Shown here piece after piece: positions 1-7,400 of a stretch of DNA of 64,000 nt. Origin of the DNA: Variovorax paradoxus (GTDB lineage: Bacteria; Pseudomonadota; Gammaproteobacteria; Burkholderiales; Burkholderiaceae_C); assembly GCF_030811855.1 (NCBI RefSeq), contig NZ_JAUSRN010000004.1:1-64000 (forward strand), in the 5' to 3' direction. The notes below the pieces were generated by a model. The model did not search any database. It was given only the letters and a program-made list of their open reading frames with translations, and had not been told where the DNA came from. The stretch's first letter is position 1. Each line of letters opens with the position of its first letter. The position numbers and the translations under genes were made by a program.

Positions 1-11
1 CGAGGAGCGCA

Positions 12-77
12 GGGTTTCGCGGATCAGGGCTCGCAGCTGTTTGAGCGAAGCGAGTTCTGCGAGACCCCGCGAAACCC
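12..77. repeat. Hairpin-forming intergenic element
   Basis: GGGTTTCGCGG at 12-22 pairs perfectly with CCGCGAAACCC at 67-77. Nested inside, CTCGCAG near 30-36 pairs with CTGCGAG near 57-63. The result is a two-tier stem of the kind seen in dispersed palindromic elements. No open frame is associated with it. Confidence 0.6.
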
Positions 78-145
78 GAGCACCGCAGGTTGCCCCGTAG
101 CGAAGCGCAGGGGTCGCAGACAGTGGGGTCGCCTTTTCTTTGCTT

Positions 146-173
146 ACTTTCTTTTGGCGAAGCAAAAGAAAGT
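146..173. repeat. Perfect 11-bp inverted repeat
   Basis: ACTTTCTTTTG (146-156) and CAAAAGAAAGT (163-173) are exact reverse complements around a 6-nt loop. The flanks (TCGCC before, GGGGCGA after) suggest a longer outer stem. I have the impression this AT-rich core in a GC-rich frame is a common dispersed element in related genomes, but that is recollection and was not checked. Confidence 0.6.
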
Positions 174-240
174 GAGTCGCCCGCCGGGGCGACACCCGGC
201 CTCGGGAAGCAAACCATCAGCAGCGATGGAAAAGCCGCCA

Positions 241-277
241 GCCCTCACCCCAACCCTCTCCCAGGGGGAGAGGGAGT
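241..277. repeat. Palindromic repeat copy that supplies a ribosome site
   Basis: This segment differs by one base from the right half of the repeat pair at 4390-4424. Its right end contains AGGGAG, spaced 8 nt from the ATG at 285. The repeat therefore appears to provide the Shine-Dalgarno sequence of the ATPase gene. Confidence 0.6.
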
Positions 278-284
278 AAAGCAA

Positions 285-1088
285 ATGACCCTCCTCAAAG
301 TAGATAACTTAGGCAAGTCTTTCGGCGGCGTCAAAGCCGTAGACGGCATCAGCTTCGAGCTCAAAGCAGGCGAGCTGCTCGCCCTCATCGGCCCCAACGG
401 CGCAGGCAAGTCCACCACCTTCAACATGGTGAACGGCCAGCTCAAGGCCGACCAGGGCTCGATCGTTTTCGACGGCCACGAGCTCGTGGGTCAGAAGCCC
501 CGCGAAATCTGGCGCAAGGGTGTGGGCCGCACCTTTCAGATCGCCGAAACCTTTGCATCGCTCACCGTCGCCGAGAACGTGCAGATGGCGACGCTTTCGC
601 ATGACGGCAAGCTGTTCTCGATGTGGCGCCGCGCGGCGGACCACAAGCGCGACGAGGCGCTGGCACTGCTCGACCAGGTCGGCATGAAGGCGCAGGCCGA
701 CCGGCCGTGCAGCGAACTGGCCTATGGCGACGTCAAGCGCGTGGAGCTTGCGATCGCGATGGCCAATGCGCCCAAGCTGCTGCTGATGGACGAGCCCACC
801 GCCGGCATGGCGCCGAAGGAGCGCAATTCGCTGATGGCACTCACCAAGGAACTGGTGGTCCAGCGCGGCCTCGCGGTGCTGTTCACCGAGCACAGCATGG
901 ACGTGGTGTTCGCGTACGCCGACCGCATGATCGTGCTGGCCCGCGGCCGTCTCATTGCGCAGGGCAAGCCGCTCGAAATTCGCGACCATCCGAAGGTGCA
1001 GGAGGTGTACTTCGGCAGTGGCAAGACATTCGAAAAAATTGCAGAGAAAGCCGCCGCAGTGAATGCGGCCGTGGGAGCGACGGTATGA
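285..1088 (+). CDS. Branched-chain-type ABC transporter ATP-binding protein (LivG-like)
   Basis: This 267-residue protein is one of two cytoplasmic ATPases of a hydrophobic/branched-chain-type (HAAT) importer. Walker A (GPNGAGKST) lies near residues 36-44. The motif GVGRTFQ is typical of the LivG subgroup. The signature region reads ELAYGDVKRVE, somewhat degenerate, and Walker B is LLLMDEPTAG. I chose the ATG at 285 because LivG homology starts there and AGGGAG precedes it by 8 nt; a longer upstream frame is low-complexity. It overlaps the second ATPase by 4 nt. The binding protein at 2659 probably belongs to the same importer. The substrate is not shown by the sequence; the neighbouring nicotinamidase and nicotinate-hydroxylase-like genes suggest a pyridine compound. 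Confidence 0.88.
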   Translation: MTLLKVDNLGKSFGGVKAVDGISFELKAGELLALIGPNGAGKSTTFNMVNGQLKADQGSIVFDGHELVGQKPREIWRKGVGRTFQIAETFASLTVAENVQMATLSHDGKLFSMWRRAADHKRDEALALLDQVGMKAQADRPCSELAYGDVKRVELAIAMANAPKLLLMDEPTAGMAPKERNSLMALTKELVVQRGLAVLFTEHSMDVVFAYADRMIVLARGRLIAQGKPLEIRDHPKVQEVYFGSGKTFEKIAEKAAAVNAAVGATV

Positions 1089-1819
1089 GCACGCACGAAA
1101 CCCTGCTGCAAGCGAACTCGCTCTGCGCCTGGTACGGCGCCGCACAAATCTTGTACGACGTCGATCTGGAAGTGCGCCGCGGCGAGGTCGTTGCGCTCAT
1201 GGGCCGCAATGGCGCGGGCAAGTCGACCACGCTCAAGACGCTGATCGGCATGCTCTCCAAGCGCAAGGGCAACGTCAGCTTCCTCGGCCACGACATCTCG
1301 AAGAGCGAACCTCATCATGCGGCCAAGCTCGGCCTTGGCTTCGTGCCCGAAGACCGCCGCGTGTTCACCGACCTCACGGTGATGGAAAACCTCGAAGTCG
1401 GCAAGCAGCCGCCGCGCCGCTGGGCAGACGGCAGCGAGGCGCCGCTGTGGACGCCCGAGCGGCTGTTCAAGCTCTTTCCCAACCTGGGTGAAATGCCCAA
1501 CCGCCCGGGCGGCCGCATGAGCGGGGGCGAGCAACAGATGCTCACCGTGGCGCGCACGCTCATGGGCAACCCCTACCTGGTGCTGCTCGACGAGCCTTCG
1601 GAAGGCGTGGCGCCGGTCATCGTCGAGCAGATGGCCAACATGATCCTGGAGCTCAAGGCGCAGGGTGTGAGCATCCTGCTGTCGGAACAGAACATGCATT
1701 TCGCCGAGCTGGTGTCCGATCGCGCCTATGTGCTCGAGAAGGGCCAGATCCGCTACCACGCCACCATGGCAGAGCTCGCGGCCAACGAAGAGGTGCGCCG
1801 CGCCTACCTGAGCGTCTAG
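1085..1819 (+). CDS. Branched-chain-type ABC transporter ATP-binding protein (LivF-like)
   Basis: This 244-residue second ATPase of the importer overlaps the first gene through ATGA, which implies translational coupling. Walker A is GRNGAGKST near residues 39-47. The motif GFVPEDRRVF is characteristic of LivF. The signature is MSGGEQQM and Walker B is LVLLDEPSEG, followed by the H-loop-like region SEQNMHF. Length and motif order are normal for LivF. It would pair with the LivG-like subunit under two permeases not seen here. The substrate is inferred only from neighbours. Confidence 0.88.
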   Translation: MSTHETLLQANSLCAWYGAAQILYDVDLEVRRGEVVALMGRNGAGKSTTLKTLIGMLSKRKGNVSFLGHDISKSEPHHAAKLGLGFVPEDRRVFTDLTVMENLEVGKQPPRRWADGSEAPLWTPERLFKLFPNLGEMPNRPGGRMSGGEQQMLTVARTLMGNPYLVLLDEPSEGVAPVIVEQMANMILELKAQGVSILLSEQNMHFAELVSDRAYVLEKGQIRYHATMAELAANEEVRRAYLSV

Positions 1820-1869
1820 CGCGCGGACGCTTTCGCTTTTGTTTTTCATCAACCACCGGAGCACACACC

Positions 1870-2592
1870 ATGCATGACTCGCACCGCAGATCCCTTCTGA
1901 AGTCCACGGCCGCATTGAGCTTGCTCGGTGCAACCGGAACGCTGTTCGCGGCCTCGAAGCTCAAGCCGAATGACAAGTCCGCGCTGATCGTGATCGACGT
2001 GCAGAACTGCTTCGTCGACGGCGGCACGCTGCCCGTCAAGGGCGGCGCCGAGGTGGTGCCGGTGATCAACAAGCTGGCCGAGTCGTTCGAGAACATCGTG
2101 GTCACGCAAGACTGGCACACGCAAGGCCACGCGTCGTTCGCGAGCGCGCACCCAGGGCAGAAGCCGTTCAGCAGCATCAAGCTCTCGTATGGCAACCAGG
2201 TGCTCTGGCCCGACCACTGCGTGCAGGGCACCGACGACGCGGCTCTGCACAAGGATCTGAAGCTGCCCACGGCACAAGTCATCGTCCGCAAGGGCTTCCA
2301 CAAGGGCGTGGACAGTTACTCCGCCTTCGAGGAAGCCGACCGCAAGACCGCCACCGGCCTCGGCGGCTACCTCAAGCAGCGCGGTATCAAGACGGTTTAC
2401 GTGGCCGGGCTGGCCACCGACTTCTGCGTGGCATGGACCGCGCTCGATGCGCGCAAGGCCGGCTTCGAGGTCTACGTGATCGAGGACGCCACGCGCGCCA
2501 TCGACCTGAACGGATCGCTCGCCGCGGCATGGAAGCAGATGACGGCCAAGGGCGTCAAGCGCATCCAGTCCTCGGACATCCAGGCGGCCTGA
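1870..2592 (+). CDS. pncA: Nicotinamidase (cysteine hydrolase family) with Tat-type leader
   Basis: This enzyme would hydrolyse nicotinamide to nicotinate and ammonia. The 240-residue protein carries the expected catalytic triad: Asp43 in VIDVQN, Lys141 in VRKGF and Cys186 in ATDFCV. Metal ligands are visible as Asp81 and His83 (DWH) and His116 (DHC). The N-terminus has a twin arginine (RRSLLK) followed by a hydrophobic stretch, so it is probably exported in folded form; most nicotinamidases are cytoplasmic, which makes this unusual. It lies between the ABC ATPases and the binding protein, which suggests that nicotinamide is deamidated outside the cytoplasm and the product imported. A related isochorismatase-type amidase cannot be fully excluded, but the motif set is that of PncA. 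Confidence 0.85.
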   Translation: MHDSHRRSLLKSTAALSLLGATGTLFAASKLKPNDKSALIVIDVQNCFVDGGTLPVKGGAEVVPVINKLAESFENIVVTQDWHTQGHASFASAHPGQKPFSSIKLSYGNQVLWPDHCVQGTDDAALHKDLKLPTAQVIVRKGFHKGVDSYSAFEEADRKTATGLGGYLKQRGIKTVYVAGLATDFCVAWTALDARKAGFEVYVIEDATRAIDLNGSLAAAWKQMTAKGVKRIQSSDIQAA

Positions 2593-2658
2593 GCGGCTTC
2601 TCTGCCACCACAATCACCACCCTCGCAACAACAACGACAGCAAAGAGCTTGACGACGC

Positions 2659-3819
2659 ATGACGATTTCGATTTCAAGGCGCGCCCTGGTGGCGGGCGGC
2701 GCAGCCCTGGCAATGGGCCCTGGTCTTCTACGTTCGGCACGCGCGGATAACGGCGTCACCGACAACCTCATCCGCATCGGCCAGTCGGCCGTGTTCAGCG
2801 GTCCGGCCAAGGACTTCGGCGTCGACTACCGCGCGGGCATCAAGCTCTATTTCGACCGGACCAACAAATCCGGTGGCATCAACGGCCGCAAGATCGAACT
2901 CGTCTCCTACGACGATGCCTACGACCCCGCGAAGACGGCCCTCAACACGGCCAAGCTGATCGACGAGGACAAGGTCTTCGCGCTCGCGGGCTTCGTTGCT
3001 ACAGGCAACCTCGCGGCCGCGATGCCGCTGGCCGAGAAGGCGGGCGTTCCCATGTTCGCACCGCTGGTGGGCACCAGCTCGTTTCGCGCCAAGGTCAATC
3101 GCCTGCTGTTTCACGTACGTGCCGGCTACGACCTCGAGCTGCGCAAGATCATCAGCCATCTCTCGACCATCAGCCTCTCGTCCATTGCCGTGGTCTACCA
3201 GGACAGCGCCTTCGGCAAGTCGAACCTCGCCACCTGCGAGAAGCTCGCCGCCGAATACAAGGTGCAGGTCGTAAAGGCGTTGCCGCTGGCCATTACCGCC
3301 GAAGACGCCAAGCAGGTCGTCGCCGGGCTGGCCGAGGCCAAGCCTGGTGCGGTCGTGATGATCATGGCGGGGCGCATGGTCGAGGTCTTCATGCGTGACT
3401 ACCGTGCGAACGGCGGGGCGGCGCCGCTCTACACGCTGTCGGTCGGCATCACCGACGCGACGGGTTCCGCCAAGCGTCTCGAAGGCAAGCTCGCGGGCCT
3501 GGTCACGGCCAGCATCGTGCCGCCGCCGGAAGCATTGCGCGTGCCCATCGTGGCCGACTATCAGCGCGACCGCGCCGAGTTCGGCGAGAAGATCGACGGC
3601 TACACGGCACTCGAAGGCTACATCGCCTCGCGCGTGATGGTCGAAGGCCTGCGCCGCGCGGGCAAGACGCTCACGCGCGACAGCTTCATCGCGGGGCTCG
3701 AAAGCATCGGCAGCACGCGCTTCGGCGATTTCCCGATCGACTACAGCGCGAAGAACCACAACGGCTCGACCTTCGTGGACCTGGAGATGTACACCCGTGA
3801 CGGCCAGTTGCGGCGTTGA
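2659..3819 (+). CDS. ABC transporter periplasmic substrate-binding protein (LivK-like, type 1 fold)
   Basis: This 386-residue solute receptor of the branched-chain-type importer has a leader with twin arginines (SRRALVAGG) and Ala-rich hydrophobic sequence ending near ARADN. The mature part reads IRIGQSAVFSGPAKDFG and GGINGRKIELVSYDDAYDP, a pattern typical of the LivK/Peripla_BP_6 family. The stop overlaps the start of the [2Fe-2S] gene by 23 nt, tying receptor and oxidoreductase into one transcription unit. The ligand is not readable from sequence. Nicotinate or a related N-heterocycle is the inference from context; an aromatic acid or amide is the alternative. Confidence 0.85.
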   Translation: MTISISRRALVAGGAALAMGPGLLRSARADNGVTDNLIRIGQSAVFSGPAKDFGVDYRAGIKLYFDRTNKSGGINGRKIELVSYDDAYDPAKTALNTAKLIDEDKVFALAGFVATGNLAAAMPLAEKAGVPMFAPLVGTSSFRAKVNRLLFHVRAGYDLELRKIISHLSTISLSSIAVVYQDSAFGKSNLATCEKLAAEYKVQVVKALPLAITAEDAKQVVAGLAEAKPGAVVMIMAGRMVEVFMRDYRANGGAAPLYTLSVGITDATGSAKRLEGKLAGLVTASIVPPPEALRVPIVADYQRDRAEFGEKIDGYTALEGYIASRVMVEGLRRAGKTLTRDSFIAGLESIGSTRFGDFPIDYSAKNHNGSTFVDLEMYTRDGQLRR

Positions 3820-4297
3820 GCCGCTGCACCTCGAGGTCAACGGACAGGCTTGTTCGATCCCGGGCGTGCCGCGCGAGGCCACGCTGCTGCACCTCGTGCG
3901 CAACGACCTCGGGCTGAACGGGCCCAAGTACGGTTGCGGCCTGGGTCAGTGCGGCGCTTGCACTGTGCACGTCGACGGCGTGGCGGCGCGTGCCTGCGTG
4001 ATTCCTGCGCATGGTGTGGCGGGCCGCGCCATCACCACCCTGGAAGGTCTCGGCACGCGCGGGCGCTGGCATCCGGTGCAGGCCGCCTTCGAAGACGCGC
4101 AGGCCGCGCAATGCGGCTATTGCCTCAATGGCATGGTGATGCAGGCCGCGGCGCTGCTCGCGCGCGATCCGCATGCGAGCGAGGCGCGCATCCGCAGCGA
4201 GCTGTCGGGCAACCTGTGCCGCTGCGGAACGCATATTGAAATTCTGGACGCGGTGCAGCGTGCTGCGGTAGGCATGCGAGAGGTGATGCGTCCATGA
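3797..4297 (+). CDS. [2Fe-2S] subunit of molybdenum hydroxylase (NicA-like)
   Basis: This 166-residue electron-transfer subunit belongs to the xanthine-oxidase family. The plant-type ferredoxin cluster is formed by Cys47, Cys52, Cys55 and Cys67. The second, C-terminal cluster uses Cys106 and Cys109 (CGYC) and Cys141 and Cys143 (CRC). Length is normal for NicA, IorA and CoxS-type small subunits. It begins inside the end of the binding-protein gene and precedes the large subunit at 4446. Together they resemble two-component nicotinate hydroxylase, which makes 6-hydroxynicotinate. Isoquinoline 1-oxidoreductase is the main alternative, since IorA is nearly the same kind of protein. Confidence 0.88.
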   Translation: MTASCGVEPLHLEVNGQACSIPGVPREATLLHLVRNDLGLNGPKYGCGLGQCGACTVHVDGVAARACVIPAHGVAGRAITTLEGLGTRGRWHPVQAAFEDAQAAQCGYCLNGMVMQAAALLARDPHASEARIRSELSGNLCRCGTHIEILDAVQRAAVGMREVMRP

Positions 4298-4313
4298 GCG
4301 CGTGCCTGTCTTG

Positions 4314-4424
4314 TCCCCTCTCCCTCTGGGAGAGGGCTAGGGTGAGGGCATCGGCCTTCGCACAAGCACGGCCTTTGCCATCGCCGCCAGCCCTCACCCC
4401 AACCCTCTCCCAGAGGGAGAGGGA
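4314..4424. repeat. Head-to-head pair of palindromic repeats before the large oxidase subunit
   Basis: A left copy at 4314-4349 and a right copy at 4390-4424 are nearly exact inverted copies. Each is itself partly palindromic, since CCCTCTCCC pairs with GGGAGAGGG. About 40 nt separate them. The right copy differs by one base from the element at 241-277. The layout resembles the paired REP (BIME) elements known in other proteobacteria. Confidence 0.75.
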
Positions 4425-4445
4425 GCAAGACCAGGGGCAGAGACG

Positions 4446-7400
4446 ATGACGCGGCGCGCCGATCTTCCGCAGACACGCGCGGAGTTTCTCTCGGCCAACG
4501 GCGTGCTGCTGGTGGTGCGCGAGACCCCGCCCGCACCACCACCCGCCAAAGGCCAGCCCACAGCCATCGCCGGCAACCCCATCGAAGGCGACGAAATCCT
4601 GCTTGCAGTTTGGGATGACGGAAGCGCATCAGCGCTCAACGGCCACGTCGACCTGGGCACTGGCATCCAGACCGCGCTCGCTCAGATCGTGGTCGAAGAG
4701 CTCGACCTCGGCATGCCCTGCGTGCGCATGATGCTCGGCGATACCGCGCGCGCGCCCAACCAGGGCGCGACCATCGCCAGCGCCTCGATCCAGATCCATT
4801 CGCAGCCGCTGCGCCTCGCGGCCGCGCAGGCGCGTGCATGGCTGCTCGCGAGGGCGGCCGAGCGGCTTGGAGTCGCAGTGGAAGCGCTGCAGGTGCGCAA
4901 CGGCGTCGTGCGCGTCGCAGAGGAGCCCGATCGCCGCATCAATTACGCCGACCTTGTCGCGGGCCAGCGCACAGTGCTGCGCCTCGACCCGGCCGCAGAG
5001 CCCAAGGCACCGGCCGACTACCGCATCGTCGGCACCCGCCAGCCGCGCGTGGACATTCCGGCCAAGCTCGCGGGCGAGAGCGTTTTCGTGCACGACATGC
5101 GCGTGCCCGGCATGCTGCATGGTCGCGTGGTGCGCCCCCCGTATGCCGGTGCGGACCACGGCGAGTTCATCGGCAACACGCTCGAGTCGGTGGACGAATC
5201 GTCGATTGCGCACATCCCCGGCATCCGCGCGGTGGTGGTGATCCGCGACTTCGTCGGCATCGTGGCCGAGCGCGAAGAGCACGCCGATCAGGCGCTGCGT
5301 GAACTGCGCGTTGTATGGAAAAGCTGGCCCGGCATGCCGGACCTTTCCAACCTGGCGCAGGCCCTGCGCGACAACCCGTCGACGCAGCGCCTGCTGGTCG
5401 ATGAAGGCGATGTCGACGGCGCGCTGGCCGCGGCAGCGCGGCCGATGCATCGCACCTACGTGTGGCCCTATCAGATGCATGCCTCCATCGGACCTTCGTG
5501 CGCGCTGGCCGAATGGCAACCGCAGGATGGCGGGGGCGTCGGTTCCGCCGCCGGGCCGCTCCCAAGGCGGAACGCGCCCCCTTCGGGGGGCAGCGACCCA
5601 CGCGCAGTGGAGGAGCGTGGGGGCATTGTCTTGCGCTGCTGGGCCGGCTCGCAGAATCCTCACGTGCTGCGCGCCGATCTTGCAAAGCTCATGGGCCTGG
5701 ACGACGTGCAGGTCGACGTCGTCCGCATGGAAGCCGCGGGCTGCTACGGCCGCAACGGCGCCGACGACGTGGCAGCCGATGCCGCACTGCTTGCGCGCGC
5801 CGTGCGCGCGCCGGTACGCGTGCAGCTCACGCGCGAGCAAGAACATGCCTGGGAGCCCAAGGGCGCCGCGCAGCTCATGGAAGTGGATGGCGGCTTGATG
5901 GCCGACGGCCGCATCGCAGCCTACGACTTCGAAACGTCGTATCCGTCGAACGGCGCACCGACACTCGCGCTGCTGCTCACGCGCACCATCGAACCGGTGG
6001 CGCAGGCCTTCGAGATGGGCGACCGAACGGCGCGCCCGCCCTACAGCGTCGACAACCTGCGCGTGAAGGTCAACGACATGGCGCCGATCGTGCGCGCCTC
6101 GTGGCTGCGTGGCGTGTCGGCGCTGCCGAGTTCGTTCGCGCACGAGTCGTACATCGACGAGCTTGCCACTGCGGCGGGCGTCGATCCGGTGCAGTTCCGC
6201 CTGCGCCATTTGAACGATCCGCGCGCCGTCGAGCTCGTGCAGGCCACCGCGCAAAAAGCCGGCTGGCGCATGCGCACGGGTCCAGAGGAGAACGCCGACG
6301 GCGGGCTGGGCGAGGGCGGCGACGTTCTCTTCGGCCAGGGCTTTGCATACGCGCGCTACATCCACAGCAAGTGGCCCGGCTTCGGCGCCGCATGGGCTGC
6401 ATGGGTGGCCGACGTCGAGGTCAACCGCAAGACCGGCGAGGTGCACGTGCGCCGCGTGGTGGTAGGGCACGACGCGGGGCTCGTGATCAACCCCGCGGGC
6501 GTCGAGCACCAGGTGCACGGCAACGTGATTCAGACCACCAGCCGCGCGCTGATGGAAGAGGTGCAGTTTGTGCCGCAGCAGGGCGCTGCAGCGGCTGGTG
6601 CACAGCTGCCTGGCGTGCTGCCCTCGGGCGTGGTCGAGAGCCGCGAGTGGGGCAGTTACCCGATCATCAACTTCCGCGACGTGCCGGTGGTCGAGATCAT
6701 GCACATGCCGCGGCCGGGCGAGCCTTCGCTCGGTGCGGGCGAGTCGTCGTCGGTGCCGGGAACGGCGGCAATTGCGAATGCGATCTTCGATGCGACGGGG
6801 GTGCGGTTTCGTGAGCCGCCGTTCACGCCGGAGAAGGTGCTGGCGGAGCTGAACCGGGAGTTTCTCCCTCCCCCTTTGGGGGAGGGCGGGGGTGGGGGCG
6901 AGCGGCGCTTGAATGGTGGCGCTGCCGTGCCCCCATCCCAACCTTCCCCCGGAAGGGGAAGGAGCAAGACCGATGCGCCATGGCCCACCAGCAAAGGCCT
7001 CTGGGCCACCGGCGCCGCCCTCTTCATCGGCGGCATTGGCCTCATCGCCGGTCTGCTCGGCTGGCGATCCGCCATCGCCCCTGTTTTGCTCACCGCGCCG
7101 GTCTACAGCCAAGCCACCATCGAACGCGGCCGCATGCTGGCCGCGCTCGGCGACTGCGCCGTGTGTCACACCGCATCCGGCGGCGCGCCCAACGCCGGCG
7201 GCCGCGCGATGGAGACACCCTTCGGCACGCTCTACACCACCAACCTCACGCCGGATGCAGAGACGGGCCTGGGCCGCTGGTCGTTCAGCGCCTTCCAGCG
7301 GGCGATGCGCGAAGGCGTCTCTCGCGACGGCCATCACCTGTATCCGGCCTTTCCGTACACGGCATTCGCCAAGACCAGCGATGACGATCTGCAGGCGCTC

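Larger units (their letters stand above)
1..284. other. Non-coding stretch at left edge made of short palindromic repeats
   Basis: No credible gene starts or ends in this stretch before the first ABC ATPase. It holds two hairpin-forming segments (12-77 and 146-173) and one copy of a palindromic repeat (241-277) that also occurs near 4314-4424. An open frame runs through from position 90 into the ATPase, but its first 65 codons encode low-complexity sequence with no family resemblance, so I treat it as non-coding. The transporter's permease genes, if linked, lie further left. Confidence 0.6.

Noticed and set aside
90..284. 65-codon N-terminal extension of the first ABC ATPase
   Set aside because: It translates palindromic repeat DNA; family homology and a ribosome site both begin at 285.
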